NCBI RefSeq assembly: GCF_002288265.1
Contig: NZ_CP016778.1
Span: forward strand, 1,178,001 to 1,242,000
From: Candidatus Planktophila versatilis
GTDB taxonomy: Bacteria > Actinomycetota > Actinomycetes > Nanopelagicales > Nanopelagicaceae
DNA: 64,000 nt
Reading direction: 5' to 3'
Positions 15,723 through 26,959 of this stretch are shown piece by piece. The notes under the pieces were generated by a model. It ran no database searches, was not told the DNA's origin, and worked only from the letters and a program-made list of their open reading frames with translations. The stretch's first letter is position 1. Each line of letters opens with the position of its first letter. Made by a program: the position numbers and the translations under genes.

Positions 15723-17194
15723 TACTTGTGAACCTCTGTGATTTCTAGGCGCATCTTTCCTTCAGACATATCTGTTGGGATTGCAATGGGATATTTACCG
15801 GAGAAACATGCAGTGCATAACTTATCTTCGGCGACATTTGTGGCTTCAATCAGGCCTGCCTCAGAGACATAGGCAAGTGAATCCGCGCCAATGGAACGGC
15901 GAATTTCTTCGACTTCTAAGCCACTAGCAATGAGTTCGGCGCGGGTAGCAAAATCAATTCCATAGAAGCAGGGCCATTTCACAGGTGGGGATGAGATACG
16001 AACATGGATTTCCAGGGCTCCAGCTTCGCGCAACATACGAACAAGTGCCCGTTGGGTATTTCCACGGACAATTGAGTCATCGACAACGATGATGCGCTTA
16101 CCTTCAATGATTTCGCGAAGTGGATTAAGTTTCAAACGAATTCCAAGTTGGCGAATGGTCTGTGATGGCTGGATAAATGTGCGCCCCACATAGGAGTTTT
16201 TCACCAGGCCAAGGCCATATGGGATTCCAGATTGCTTTGCATAACCAATTGCTGCTGGTGTTCCAGATTCAGGAACTGGAATAACAAGATCTGCATCCAC
16301 GGGAGCCTCGATAGCTAAGCGCTGACCAATTCGCCCGCGCACGGCGTGGATACCCTGGCCAGCAATTGTTGTGTCAGGACGAGCTAGATAGACATATTCA
16401 AAGATGCAGCCTTTGGGATCAGGTGTTGCCCACATCTGCGAACGAATTCCATCTTCATTGATGGCAAGGAATTCACCAGGTTCAACTTCACGAACAAATG
16501 CGGCACCGACAATATCCAGGGCGGCAGATTCAGATGCGACTACCCAACCGCGTTCGAGTTTGCCAATGACAAGTGGTCGAACACCATGGCGATCACGGGC
16601 TGCATACAAGGTATGTTCATCCATAAAGACGAGTGAGAATGCACCTTCAAGTTTTGGCAAGACTGCAAGTGCACTTGCCTCCACATTGTTCTCATCTTGC
16701 AGACCAATGAGTGCGGTCATGATTTCAGTGTCAGTTGTGGCACCGCGTTCATTCTTTGAAAGGTTTGTCTCTAACTTTTGCACAATTTCAGCAAGAGAGC
16801 CGGTATTTGTCAGATTTCCATTATGTGCAAGAGCTAACGTTCCATACTTCGTAGGTCGAAGTGTGGGCTGGGCATTTACCCAGGTACTAGATCCGGTTGT
16901 GCTGTAACGACAGTGACCAATGGCAAGATTGCCAACCAGGGAAGCTAGGTCGGTCTCGGTAAATACTTGGGAAACAAGACCCATATCCTTATAAATCAAG
17001 ATTCTTTCACCATCAGATGTTGCGATACCTGCTGATTCTTGCCCACGATGTTGAAGTGCATACAAACCATAGAAGGTGAGCTTTGCTACCTCTTCACCCG
17101 GTGCCCATACTCCGAAAACACCACAGGCATCTTGTGGTCCAAGGTCAGCATCGAGCAGATTGTGATTTAACAATCCATCTGGGCGCCGGCTCAT
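15722..17194 (-). CDS. purF: Amidophosphoribosyltransferase
   Basis: The 490-residue enzyme commits PRPP and glutamine to purine synthesis by making phosphoribosylamine. A 23-residue propeptide precedes Cys24 (CGVFGVW), the N-terminal nucleophile of the Ntn glutaminase domain, so self-cleavage is expected. The glutaminase part includes HRGQESAGI and GHCRYSTTG. The PRTase part has the PRPP loop VVDDSIVRGNTQ. Conserved cysteines (about 449-452, KLCTACFSG) match those that bind an Fe-S cluster in the Bacillus-type enzyme. The start overlaps the SCP gene by four bases. Confidence 0.96.
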   Translation of the reverse strand: MSRRPDGLLNHNLLDADLGPQDACGVFGVWAPGEEVAKLTFYGLYALQHRGQESAGIATSDGERILIYKDMGLVSQVFTETDLASLVGNLAIGHCRYSTTGSSTWVNAQPTLRPTKYGTLALAHNGNLTNTGSLAEIVQKLETNLSKNERGATTDTEIMTALIGLQDENNVEASALAVLPKLEGAFSLVFMDEHTLYAARDRHGVRPLVIGKLERGWVVASESAALDIVGAAFVREVEPGEFLAINEDGIRSQMWATPDPKGCIFEYVYLARPDTTIAGQGIHAVRGRIGQRLAIEAPVDADLVIPVPESGTPAAIGYAKQSGIPYGLGLVKNSYVGRTFIQPSQTIRQLGIRLKLNPLREIIEGKRIIVVDDSIVRGNTQRALVRMLREAGALEIHVRISSPPVKWPCFYGIDFATRAELIASGLEVEEIRRSIGADSLAYVSEAGLIEATNVAEDKLCTACFSGKYPIAIPTDMSEGKMRLEITEVHK

Positions 17195-17487
17195 GGCGCA
17201 ATCTTAAGCGGTAGAAGTGAAGTGAGGTCTGCTCGAACACCTGAGGCAGTAATCAGACCTGCTGCCATTGCATCGGCCCAGGTGCGTTCACCGCGAGCGA
17301 GTGCGAGCCAGGTCTGGGCATCCATCTCAATCACATTAGCTGGAGTTCCGCGCGTATGTGTGGGGCCTTCACCACACTGCACTGCGGCATAGGGAGGAAC
17401 TCGTACTTCTATCGCGCGCCCTGGCGAACGTTCGGTCAGAAGTGCAAGCGTTGCTTTTACTTCTTGAAGAACAACTGGGTCGCGCAT
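17191..17487 (-). CDS. SCP2-like protein of the actinobacterial purine operon
   Basis: The 98-residue protein matches the small bacterial sterol-carrier-like family found between purL and purF in many actinobacteria. Signs are the strand-rich core EVRVPPYAAVQCGEGPTHTRG, NVIEMDAQTWLALARGERTWADA, and a closing SGVRADLTSLLPL. No catalytic residues are evident and the function in purine synthesis is not known. It sits six bases after purL and overlaps purF by four, so it is surely co-expressed. Confidence 0.85.
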   Translation of the reverse strand: MRDPVVLQEVKATLALLTERSPGRAIEVRVPPYAAVQCGEGPTHTRGTPANVIEMDAQTWLALARGERTWADAMAAGLITASGVRADLTSLLPLKIAP

Positions 17488-17493
17488 AGCTAA

Positions 17494-19725
17494 TTAGCCA
17501 AACAACTTCGGAAATGTTTGCGTGTGTGCTGTGTGCAGTTCAGCTAGCGCAATAGCTGCGCCATTGATAACAAGAGCATCTCCACCAGTTACACCAATCT
17601 TTGTCAGTGCAATCTTTTGCGCTGCTGCCTCACTTGTGAGTGCATTGGTTTGGGCAGGATCAATTGCCACAACAACGCGACCTGGGCTCTCACTCAACAG
17701 TGCAATTCCAACGTTCTCCAATTGGATTGTTGCACCTGTGTGATGGCGCAGCACCATCTCTGTCAGTGTTGCCGCTAAGCCGCCCTGGCTTAAGTCATGA
17801 GCTGCAGTAAATATCTTCTTTGTGCGACCAGCCACAAGAAGTTCTATCAGACGCATCTCACGTTGAAGATCTGCAATCGGTGCAATACCGCCACGCTGAT
17901 TATGCAAATATGCCCATTCGCTTCCAGCCAAGTCTTCCTTTGTTTCACCAAGGAGATAGAGATCAAGGCCAGCGCGATCAAATGACATCGGCGTGCGCGT
18001 GCGCACATCATCAATGACACCAAGTACACCAATGACTGGGGTAGGAAGGATTGCAACAGATCCCGTCTGGTTATAAAACGAGACGTTTCCACCGGTAATA
18101 GGTAGTCCCATCTCTAAACATCCATCTGCTAACCCGCGCACAGATTCGGCGAATTGCCACATCACACCAGGATCTTCCGGTGAGCCAAAGTTAAGACAGT
18201 TGGTCACCGCAAGTGGTTTAGCGCCTGCAGTTGCAATATTTCGTGCTGCTTCTGCCAGAGCTAACTTCGCACCCTGGTAAGGATTTAAGTAAGACCAATT
18301 GGCGTTGGCATCTGTTGCAACTGCCACACCCAGATGTGTCTTCTCATCAATACGCACCATTCCGGAATCATCAGGTTGCGATTGAATGGTATTTCCTTGA
18401 ACATAACGATCGTATTGATTGGTGACCCATGATTTATCTGCCAAATTTGGAGTTACTGCCAACTTCAAAACGGTAGCTTTGATTTCATCTGGCGTTGATG
18501 GAATAGGAACGTTGATTACTTCCTTGGCAACCGCATCAATATAGGAAGGTTGTGCCAGTGGACGTTGATAGACCGGTCCATCATGGGCAACTGTGCGAGG
18601 TGGGACATCAACAATAAGTTCGCCGTTCCAGGTAATTTCAAGGTGTTTGCCATCGGTGACTTCACCAATCACATTAACTGTGACATCCCATTTCTCGCAG
18701 ATTTCAAGGAAACGTGCAATCTTGCTTGGCTCCACAATTGCGCACATCCGCTCTTGTGATTCAGACATCAAGATTTCTTCTGGTGAAAGTGATGGGTCGC
18801 GCAGCGGAACTTTATCTAACTGCACTTTCATTCCACCTGAACCGCCGGATGCGAGTTCTGAGGTAGCACAAGAAAGTCCCGCACCACCCAAATCTTGAAT
18901 TCCAACAACGAGATCTTCGGCAAATATCTCAAGTGAACATTCAATCAAGACTTTTTCAACAAAGGGGTCGCCCACCTGAACTGCCGGACGCTTTGCTGGT
19001 CCCTTAGATTCAAATGTCTCTGATGCAAGTACAGATACGCCACCGATTCCATCACCGCCGGTTTTTGCTCCGTAAAGAACTACGAGATTTCCGGCACCGG
19101 CTGCTTTTGCGAGCTTAATATCGCTATGTTTCATGACGCCTACGCAGAGGGCATTGACCAGTGGGTTTCCAATATATGTTTCATCAAAGACAACTTCGCC
19201 ACCAATATTTGGCAAACCTAAGCAGTTTCCATATCCACCAACACCAGCAATGATTCCAGGTAGTACGCGACGAGTATCTGGTGCATCTGCTGGTCCAAAA
19301 CGAAGTGGATCCATGATTGCAATTGGCCGTGCACCCATTGTAAGAATGTCACGCACGATTCCACCCACACCGGTGGCAGCGCCTTGATATGGCTCGATAA
19401 ATGATGGGTGGTTATGAGATTCAATTTTAAAAGTTACGGCATAGCCTTGTCCGACATCAACAACGCCAGCATTTTCACCAATACCAACCAGGAGCGCATC
19501 ACTTTTGACTGCCTTCTCACCAAATTGCTTCAAGTGAACTTTTGATGATTTATACGAACAGTGTTCAGACCACATCACTGAATACATGGCTAGCTCTGAG
19601 GAAGTGGGGCGCCGTCCTAGAATCTTTTTAATGCTTGCATATTCATCTGCTTTCAACCCAAGTTCTGCAAAAGGTTGAGTTGCATCTGGATTAGCTTGGG
19701 CAATTGCAACGGTATCAAGTGCCAT
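17494..19725 (-). CDS. purL: Phosphoribosylformylglycinamidine synthase, large subunit
   Basis: The 743-residue subunit is the short PurL type, which works with separate PurS and PurQ proteins. It converts FGAR to FGAM with ATP and ammonia channelled from PurQ. Seen are the N-terminal [31 protein letters not shown] and the internal repeat of the AIRS-like domain with [12 protein letters not shown] and [11 protein letters not shown] final segment carries [10 protein letters not shown]. The start overlaps the purQ stop by one base. Confidence 0.96.
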   Translation of the reverse strand: MALDTVAIAQANPDATQPFAELGLKADEYASIKKILGRRPTSSELAMYSVMWSEHCSYKSSKVHLKQFGEKAVKSDALLVGIGENAGVVDVGQGYAVTFKIESHNHPSFIEPYQGAATGVGGIVRDILTMGARPIAIMDPLRFGPADAPDTRRVLPGIIAGVGGYGNCLGLPNIGGEVVFDETYIGNPLVNALCVGVMKHSDIKLAKAAGAGNLVVLYGAKTGGDGIGGVSVLASETFESKGPAKRPAVQVGDPFVEKVLIECSLEIFAEDLVVGIQDLGGAGLSCATSELASGGSGGMKVQLDKVPLRDPSLSPEEILMSESQERMCAIVEPSKIARFLEICEKWDVTVNVIGEVTDGKHLEITWNGELIVDVPPRTVAHDGPVYQRPLAQPSYIDAVAKEVINVPIPSTPDEIKATVLKLAVTPNLADKSWVTNQYDRYVQGNTIQSQPDDSGMVRIDEKTHLGVAVATDANANWSYLNPYQGAKLALAEAARNIATAGAKPLAVTNCLNFGSPEDPGVMWQFAESVRGLADGCLEMGLPITGGNVSFYNQTGSVAILPTPVIGVLGVIDDVRTRTPMSFDRAGLDLYLLGETKEDLAGSEWAYLHNQRGGIAPIADLQREMRLIELLVAGRTKKIFTAAHDLSQGGLAATLTEMVLRHHTGATIQLENVGIALLSESPGRVVVAIDPAQTNALTSEAAAQKIALTKIGVTGGDALVINGAAIALAELHTAHTQTFPKLFG

Positions 19726-20393
19726 TAGCCCACCAAGGTTTTCAATACTGAAGTAAAGAAGCCCAAACCATCTGCTGATGGTCCGGTCAGTGAATCAATT
19801 GCATGTTCTGGGTGGGGCATCAGACCAACAACATTTCCACGTGCATTAGTGATGCCGGCAATGAGATTGCGAGATCCATTTGGATCTTCACCGACATATC
19901 GCGCAATGATGCGACCTTCACCTTCTAGCTCTGCCAGGGTCTTGTCATCGCACATATATGCGCCTTCGCCATTTTTTAGCGGGATTAGAATTTCTTGACC
20001 TTGGGTATAGGAAGAAGTCCATGCAGTGTTTGTATTTTCAATCTTAAGTTTCTGGTCGCGACATAAGAAATGTAGCTCGTGATTACGTGTGAGTGCCCCC
20101 GGAATCAAATGCGCTTCGGCAAGTACCTGAAAGCCGTTACAGATACCGAGAAGCGGCATCCCGCCATTAGCTGCATCAATGATGGGCTCCATCACTGGCG
20201 AAAAGCGCGAGATCGCACCGCAGCGAAGATAATCACCGTAGGAAAAACCGCCGGGAAGAATGACTGCATCTACCCCTTTTAAATCGGCGTCGTTATGCCA
20301 CAAAGATATGGCTTCCCCACCTGCGTGACGAACTGCGCGGGCCGCATCTCGATCATCAAGCGTGCCTGGAAAAGTAACAACACCTATTTTCAT
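19725..20393 (-). CDS. purQ: Phosphoribosylformylglycinamidine synthase, glutaminase subunit
   Basis: The 222-residue class I glutaminase supplies ammonia to PurL. The nucleophile elbow is GICNGFQVL near residue 84 (Cys), and the His-Glu pair is in MPHPEHAID near 195. [11 protein letters not shown]-like N-terminus and [13 protein letters not shown] are typical. It starts five bases after purS. Length is normal for stand-alone PurQ. Confidence 0.96.
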   Translation of the reverse strand: MKIGVVTFPGTLDDRDAARAVRHAGGEAISLWHNDADLKGVDAVILPGGFSYGDYLRCGAISRFSPVMEPIIDAANGGMPLLGICNGFQVLAEAHLIPGALTRNHELHFLCRDQKLKIENTNTAWTSSYTQGQEILIPLKNGEGAYMCDDKTLAELEGEGRIIARYVGEDPNGSRNLIAGITNARGNVVGLMPHPEHAIDSLTGPSADGLGFFTSVLKTLVG

Positions 20394-20398
20394 AACTT

Positions 20399-20644
20399 CT
20401 ACTTCTCCACTCGCACTGTGAAGTTTTCAATCACTGGATTTGATAACAATTTTTCGGCTGCCTTCTCAACTTCGGCCAACTGTGATGGCGTTGGATCCCC
20501 ATCTACCTCTATTTCAAATCGCTTTCCTTGTCTGACATCTTTGGCAAAGCTAAATCCAAGTCGTGGAAGGGCAGCAGCAACGGCCTTTCCTTGTGGGTCA
20601 AGAATTTCGGGCTTTAACATCACATCAACCACGATCTTTGCCAT
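20399..20644 (-). CDS. purS: Phosphoribosylformylglycinamidine synthase, PurS subunit
   Basis: The 81-residue subunit bridges PurL and PurQ in the FGAM synthase complex. It has the expected pattern [29 protein letters not shown] and a final [13 protein letters not shown]. It lies between purC (21 bp away) and purQ, the canonical order. Confidence 0.95.
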   Translation of the reverse strand: MAKIVVDVMLKPEILDPQGKAVAAALPRLGFSFAKDVRQGKRFEIEVDGDPTPSQLAEVEKAAEKLLSNPVIENFTVRVEK

Positions 20645-20665
20645 TTTTATCTCCCTAGTTTTCGC

Positions 20666-21547
20666 TTAGAACTTACTGCCGGTAATTCGTTCATATGCAT
20701 CTTGATAACGTGCTGCTGTCTTCGCAACAATTTCTGCTGGTAGCTCTGGTGGCGCAGATTTCTTATCCCAGCCACTAGCAGTTAACCAATCACGTACAAA
20801 TTGTTTATCAAAAGAAGGTTGTGATTTTCCAGGAGCCCAACCATCAGATTCCCAAAATCTTGATGAATCTGGAGTGAGAGCTTCATCTCCTAGTGTAATT
20901 TCACCCGCCATATTAATTCCAAATTCAAATTTAGTATCTGCCAAAATGATGCCACGCCCGCGTGCGAAATCGGCTGCAGTGTCATAGAGAGCAAGAGTAA
21001 GCCGGCGAAGATCTTCGGCTGCTTCTGCCCCGACTATTTTGCTCGCGCTCTGGAAATCTATATTGATATCGTGATCACCTACTTCAGCCTTTGTTGCTGG
21101 CGTGAAAATGCTTGCTGGCAGGGCTGAACCATCTAATAACCCTGCTGGAAGTGGATTTCCACACACTTCTTGGTTGATTTTGTATTCCACCAGCCCGCTG
21201 CCGGTCAGATATCCACGGCCCACACATTCAATGGCAAACATTTCAAGCGGTTGCACAATAACTGCGCGATCAGCAACAGATTCGGGTACCTCATCAGAGA
21301 TGACATGGTTAGGAACGATGTCGGCAAGTAATTCAAACCAGAAGAGTGAGAGCTGAGTCAGGATTGCACCCTTATTAGGAATAGTTGTTGGCAATACCCA
21401 ATCGAAAGCTGAAATGCGATCAGATGCCACAAGCAGAATTTCGCCCGATTCATTTGAATATAAGTCGCGGACTTTTCCGGTGCGAAGGTGGTTCCAACCC
21501 TCAATCGATGGTGCTGGCGGCGGGCCAGCTACACCGAAGCCGCTCAC
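20666..21547 (-). CDS. purC: SAICAR synthetase
   Basis: The 293-residue enzyme joins CAIR and aspartate with ATP. It shows the N-terminal GKVRDLY phosphate-loop region, SDRISAFD near residue 43, IECVGRGYLTGSG near 106, and KFEFGI with DEALTPDSSRFW toward the end. The start overlaps the end of purB by four bases. Length matches family members in the actinobacterial/eukaryotic-like branch. Confidence 0.95.
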   Translation of the reverse strand: MSGFGVAGPPPAPSIEGWNHLRTGKVRDLYSNESGEILLVASDRISAFDWVLPTTIPNKGAILTQLSLFWFELLADIVPNHVISDEVPESVADRAVIVQPLEMFAIECVGRGYLTGSGLVEYKINQEVCGNPLPAGLLDGSALPASIFTPATKAEVGDHDINIDFQSASKIVGAEAAEDLRRLTLALYDTAADFARGRGIILADTKFEFGINMAGEITLGDEALTPDSSRFWESDGWAPGKSQPSFDKQFVRDWLTASGWDKKSAPPELPAEIVAKTAARYQDAYERITGSKF

Positions 21548-22965
21548 CGAATAGAGCCGGGCTTGTACTGCGCAGCGGCAGGGTGCGCGGATGAAATCGC
21601 CTCAATGCGACTCACAACTCGAGCAACTTGTTGGCGAGCATCGCCAGTAAATTCAAGTGGATTTCCAATGAGTGCATCGAGTGCTGCTCTGTCGAATGGA
21701 ATGCGATTATCTTGTGCAATCGCATCAAGGAAATTATTTTGCTTTCCTTCGCGCATTCCTAGTGCTGCCGCAACTGCATGTTCCTTAATCACTTCATGTG
21801 CAACTTCGCGACCGACTCCTGCTTTTACTGAAGCCATCAAAATCTTTGTTGTCGCTAAGAACGGCAAGTATCTTTCTAGCTCTGCCGCAATAATGGCCGG
21901 GAATGCACCAAACTCATTCAGGACTGTGAGCATGGTTTCAAGTAGCCCATCGATAGCATAGAACGCATCAGGTAGGGCGACTCGGCGAACAACGCTGCAT
22001 GAAACATCGCCTTCATTCCATTGATTGCCAGCGAGTTCAGAGACCATCGATGCATATCCGCGAAGAATGACAGTGAGTCCATTTACTCGTTCGCATGAAC
22101 GGGTATTCATCTTGTGTGGCATGGCAGATGAGCCCACTTGTCCGGCCCTAAAGCCTTCAGTGACAAGTTCAGCACCAGCCATCAGTCGAATGGATGTAGC
22201 AAGCGAGGAAGGAGAAGCCGCAATTTGAACAAGAGTTGTTACTACATCGTAATCAAGTGAGCGCGGATAGACCTGACCAGTTGAATCTAATACCCGGTTG
22301 AAACCAAGTTCAGCTGCGATAGCAGATTCCAGTTTCTGATGGGCTTCGGTTGAACCCAAGAGATCAATCGAATCTTGCGCTGTTCCAACTGGACCTTTAA
22401 TTCCGCGCATGGGATAGCGATCTTGAAGAGAGACAAGTCGTTCATAGGCAAAGAGAAGTTCTTCCGCCGCTGATGCAAAACGCTTCCCCAGAGTTGTTAT
22501 CTGTGCTGGAACATTATGTGAGCGCCCAGCAATGGGTTGGTCCGAGTACAGCGCTGCTTTTGCAGCAAGTGCGGCAAGGAGTGCGACTGTCTTATTGTGA
22601 ACAATCGAAAGTCCATTGCGAACTTGAAGTGCTTCAATATTTTCGGTCAGATCACGACTGGTCATTCCGGCATGGATTGCTTCGTGGCCAGAAAGTGCGT
22701 TAAATTCTTCGATACGGGCTTTGACATCGTGGCGAGTGATCTTCTCGCGGGCATCGATAGATGCTAGATCTACTTTTGATATAACTTTTTCATAATCTGC
22801 GATTACTGAGTCAGCAATCACATGCCCTAGCTTTGCTTGCGCCTTGGCTACTGCAATCCAGAGTTTGCGTTCAGCAATGATTTTTTCTTCGGGCGCAAAG
22901 ACTTTGCGCATCTCGGCGGATGCATAACGATTAGCTAATACGCTCACTGGTGCATTCTCCTCCAT
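21544..22965 (-). CDS. purB: Adenylosuccinate lyase
   Basis: The 473-residue enzyme releases fumarate in two steps, from SAICAR and from adenylosuccinate. Characteristic features are TRHDVKARIEEF near 60, the His-containing GMTSRDLTEN, GRSHNVPAQITTLGKRFA, and the signature loop GSSAMPHKMNTRSCERV near 273. It starts directly after purD. The first eight residues are dispensable by comparison with relatives; an alternative start slightly inside is possible. Confidence 0.95.
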   Translation of the reverse strand: MEENAPVSVLANRYASAEMRKVFAPEEKIIAERKLWIAVAKAQAKLGHVIADSVIADYEKVISKVDLASIDAREKITRHDVKARIEEFNALSGHEAIHAGMTSRDLTENIEALQVRNGLSIVHNKTVALLAALAAKAALYSDQPIAGRSHNVPAQITTLGKRFASAAEELLFAYERLVSLQDRYPMRGIKGPVGTAQDSIDLLGSTEAHQKLESAIAAELGFNRVLDSTGQVYPRSLDYDVVTTLVQIAASPSSLATSIRLMAGAELVTEGFRAGQVGSSAMPHKMNTRSCERVNGLTVILRGYASMVSELAGNQWNEGDVSCSVVRRVALPDAFYAIDGLLETMLTVLNEFGAFPAIIAAELERYLPFLATTKILMASVKAGVGREVAHEVIKEHAVAAALGMREGKQNNFLDAIAQDNRIPFDRAALDALIGNPLEFTGDARQQVARVVSRIEAISSAHPAAAQYKPGSIR

Positions 22966-24210
22966 TTAATTGCCCTTCTCTGCCACCGACGCATTAAGTG
23001 CGATATCGCTGCGGTAGAAAGAGCCTTCGAGTGCAATCTGTGAGATGACTCGATATGCGCGGTCCCGAGCTTCGGTGAGATCAGCGCCCATTCCGGTAAT
23101 TGTCAGCACCCGGCCGCCACTTGAGAGTAGCGATGCTCCGTTCTGTGTTGTGCCAGAGTGAAAAATCTGGGTTTTCTCAACTGTGGGTTTTAATGTGATG
23201 ACTCCGCCCGTCTTGGGTGATTCCGGATATCCGCCAGCTGCAAGTACAACAGTGACGGCGCTTTCATCACGCCAGTGCAGAACTTCATCATCTAGATCAT
23301 CGGTAGCAGCCTTATAGAGAAGTGTGGCCAGCGGTGTTACCAATCGTGGAATAAGTACTTGTGTTTCCGGATCTCCAAAACGCGCATTAAATTCAATCAC
23401 TCGGATTCCATCATCGGTCAGCGCTAACCCGGCATAGAGCAGCCCCACAAAGGGAGTCCCCCGCGCTGCCATCTCGGCAATCATGGGCGCTAATACTTTC
23501 TCATAGGTTTCTTCAACGATGTCATCCGGTGCCCAGGCAAGTGGCGAGTATGCCCCCATGCCTCCGGTGTTTGGTCCCAGATCGCCATCGAAGGCGCGTT
23601 TGAAATCTTGCGCAGGTTGCATCGGTAAAATGTTTCGGCCATCTGAAATTCCAAAGAGTGAAATTTCTGGGCCAGCTAAATATTCTTCAATAACAACACG
23701 GGTGCATGTAAGCGCATGCGCCAGTGCGACATCGCGATCACTGGTGACCACCACTCCCTTACCTGCGGCAAGGCCATCATCTTTAACAACATAGGGCGCA
23801 CCAAAATTGTCGAGTGCTATCTCTATCTCTGATTGCTTAGTACAAGTAAAACTATGCGCAGTGGGAACTCCAGCATCGCGCATGACCCCTTTTGCGAAAT
23901 CTTTAGAACCTTCAAGTTGCGCTGCGGCCTTTGAGGGACCAAAGACGGCAAAACCAGCGCTGCGCAATACATCTGCAACACCATTAACAAGTGGAACTTC
24001 TGGGCCAATGACTACTAAATCAACTTCTAACTTCGTAGCTAACTCGCAGATTGCATCATTATCTGTCACAGCAACTGGATGAATTGTGGCAATAGTTGCA
24101 ATGCCAGGATTTCCTGGTGCTACATGGAGTTCGGTACATGCTGTATCTGCCTGTAGTCCTAGTGCGAGTGCGTGCTCACGGCCGCCGCTTCCGACTAGGA
24201 GGATTTTCAT
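22966..24210 (-). CDS. purD: Phosphoribosylamine-glycine ligase (GAR synthetase)
   Basis: The 414-residue ATP-grasp ligase makes GAR from phosphoribosylamine and glycine. Visible are ILLVGSGGREHALALG at the N-terminus, FGPSKAAAQLEGSKDFAKG near 92, PYVVKDDGLAAGKGVVV near 138, and the GARS signature FNARFGDPETQ near 273. It begins three bases after purA. It is the monofunctional bacterial form. Confidence 0.96.
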   Translation of the reverse strand: MKILLVGSGGREHALALGLQADTACTELHVAPGNPGIATIATIHPVAVTDNDAICELATKLEVDLVVIGPEVPLVNGVADVLRSAGFAVFGPSKAAAQLEGSKDFAKGVMRDAGVPTAHSFTCTKQSEIEIALDNFGAPYVVKDDGLAAGKGVVVTSDRDVALAHALTCTRVVIEEYLAGPEISLFGISDGRNILPMQPAQDFKRAFDGDLGPNTGGMGAYSPLAWAPDDIVEETYEKVLAPMIAEMAARGTPFVGLLYAGLALTDDGIRVIEFNARFGDPETQVLIPRLVTPLATLLYKAATDDLDDEVLHWRDESAVTVVLAAGGYPESPKTGGVITLKPTVEKTQIFHSGTTQNGASLLSSGGRVLTITGMGADLTEARDRAYRVISQIALEGSFYRSDIALNASVAEKGN

Positions 24211-24213
24211 GGC

Positions 24214-25521
<1,308 letters not shown>

Positions 25522-25529
25522 TTAGGTTG

Positions 25530-26564
25530 TTATTTAAGTAGTGATGTGCCGGTGGAGCGAAGGTCTTCACATGCTACGCCAACGCGTGCTGCGATTCCCG
25601 CTTCTGCCGCTTTGCCCCACGCACGTGGGTCGTAGGCCTTCTTATTTCCCACTTCGCCGTCAATCTTTAAGACACCATCGTAATTCTTCATGATGTGGTC
25701 AACGACTGGGCGGGTAAAGGCGTACTGGGTATCGGTATCAACATTCATCTTGATCACGCCGTAATCAAGTGACTCGCGAATCTCTGAAAGTAGTGAGCCA
25801 GAGCCGCCATGAAAGACGAGATCCATAGGCTTACTTCCAGCAGGTAAACCAAGCTTTGCCGCAACTGCCTCTTGCAAAGTCTTTAGAATCTTTGGCTGCA
25901 ATACAACGTTTCCTGGCTTATATACACCGTGCACATTTCCAAATGTTGCTGCCACCATGTACCGAGCTTTTGCATCTGTGCCGAGAGTTTCAATAGTGAG
26001 AAGGGCATCTTCTGGAGTTGAGTAGAGCTTTGCATCATGCTTTGCCTCGATGCCATCTTCTTCTCCGCCCACGACGCCAATTTCAATTTCAAGCACGGTG
26101 CGAGCTGCAACAGATTTATCAAGAAGTTCGCGAGCGACCTTCATATTCTCTGGCATATCAACAGCTGATCCATCCCACATATGTGAGTTAAATAGTGGCT
26201 GCTTGCCTTCTTTAATTCGCTGCGCACCGAATTCAAGAAGCGGACGCATGAATCCATCTAGCTTCTCTGCTGGGCAGTGATCTGTGTGAATACCAATATT
26301 GACTTTGTAATTCTTGGCCACCACATGGGCGAACTCTGCTAGCGCTACTGCGCCATCAACCATGTGCTTTACCGTTGAACCGGAGGCGTATTCGGCTCCG
26401 CCCCAAGAAAATTGAATAATTCCATCGGATTCTGCTTCGGCGAAACCACGAATTGCTCCGATGATTGTTTGTGATGAGGAAACGTTGATTGCTGGATAAG
26501 CAAATGATCCCGCTTTCGCGCGGTCTAACATTGCTGCATAAACTTCAGGGGTTGCTATTGGCAT
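25530..26564 (-). CDS. fba: Class II fructose-1,6-bisphosphate aldolase
   Basis: The 344-residue zinc enzyme cleaves fructose-1,6-bisphosphate to DHAP and G3P, or the reverse in gluconeogenesis. Zinc-ligand and substrate motifs are NIGIHTDHCPAEKLDG, EIEIGVVGGEEDG, NVHGVYKPGNV and VFHGGSGS, with NVDTDTQYAF near the end. The start at 26564 (MPIATP) is favoured over the upstream one at 26606 because GGGAG lies just before it. The 150 bp upstream contain two hairpins and a small ORF on the same strand. Confidence 0.94.
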   Translation of the reverse strand: MPIATPEVYAAMLDRAKAGSFAYPAINVSSSQTIIGAIRGFAEAESDGIIQFSWGGAEYASGSTVKHMVDGAVALAEFAHVVAKNYKVNIGIHTDHCPAEKLDGFMRPLLEFGAQRIKEGKQPLFNSHMWDGSAVDMPENMKVARELLDKSVAARTVLEIEIGVVGGEEDGIEAKHDAKLYSTPEDALLTIETLGTDAKARYMVAATFGNVHGVYKPGNVVLQPKILKTLQEAVAAKLGLPAGSKPMDLVFHGGSGSLLSEIRESLDYGVIKMNVDTDTQYAFTRPVVDHIMKNYDGVLKIDGEVGNKKAYDPRAWGKAAEAGIAARVGVACEDLRSTGTSLLK

Positions 26565-26657
26565 CTGAGGCTCCCAAGTGAGTGAGTAGAACTGGTGTAA
26601 ACGCATCGACGCGGCACTGGGTCTTTGTCAGGCTTACGCCTAATCCAACCACCTACC

Positions 26658-26693
26658 CCCGCGTAAGAAAAATCGACTCACTTACTACGCGGG
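26658..26693. other. Hairpin in the fba leader region
   Basis: CCCGC-GTAAG pairs with CTTAC-(TAC)-GCGGG, a ten-base-pair stem with a three-base bulge and a 13-base loop. It lies about 95 bp before the fba start. There is no T-run in either direction, so a plain terminator is unlikely. Confidence 0.4.
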
Positions 26694-26698
26694 AGCAG

Positions 26699-26740
26699 CT
26701 GCAGGCGGTAAACCCCCTACGGGTGGAGGAGTTTCTGCAG
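26699..26740. other. Second hairpin, overlapping the 3' end of the 33-aa ORF
   Basis: Two CTGCAG hexamers (26699-26704 and 26735-26740) flank a seven-base-pair stem (minus strand AAACTCC with GGGGTTT). Together they could form one stem interrupted by a five-base bulge. The stop codon of the small ORF lies in the loop. Confidence 0.35.
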
Positions 26741-26818
26741 GTAGGCGATCAGCCCTGCTATGAGGGCGGGGTTGCCGAGGATTTTGAGCAGAATTGTAAT
26801 GATGGCTGCGATTGTCAT
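26717..26818 (-). CDS. 33-residue hydrophobic peptide upstream of fba
   Basis: The reading frame starts at ATG 26818 after AAAGGAAA (six-base spacing) and ends at 26717. It encodes MTIAAIITILLKILG, then NPALIAGLIAYL and QKLLHP: one membrane-spanning length of Ile/Leu/Ala with two Lys, ending in a short basic tail. Size and composition resemble membrane-active small peptides (type I toxin-like or subunit-type), but no family is recognised. It is the first gene of the strand-uniform run leading into fba and the purine genes. Real expression is not proven. Confidence 0.5.
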   Translation of the reverse strand: MTIAAIITILLKILGNPALIAGLIAYLQKLLHP

Positions 26819-26946
26819 AATTTTCCTTTCATATTTCAGATGGATGTGGCGATAGCTGCGAATCATCAGCCTTCATCGATAAGAAATGGGACTCAATCTG
26901 GCGCTCTGTTGATAAATACCGCTAGAAAAATCTCCTGACAAAGGAG

Positions 26947-26952
26947 TAATCT
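26947..26952 (+). promoter_or_regulatory. -10 element, leaderless promoter of acs
   Basis: TAATCT is followed by seven bases and the ATG at 26960. A GGAG at 26942-26945 is too far from the start to be an ideal Shine-Dalgarno sequence. Confidence 0.45.
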
Positions 26953-26959
26953 CGCGTAT

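Noticed and set aside
26582-26938. 118-residue plus-strand frame before acs
   Set aside because: It crosses both hairpins and the small minus-strand gene, starts inside the fba leader and has no initiation signal or recognisable composition.
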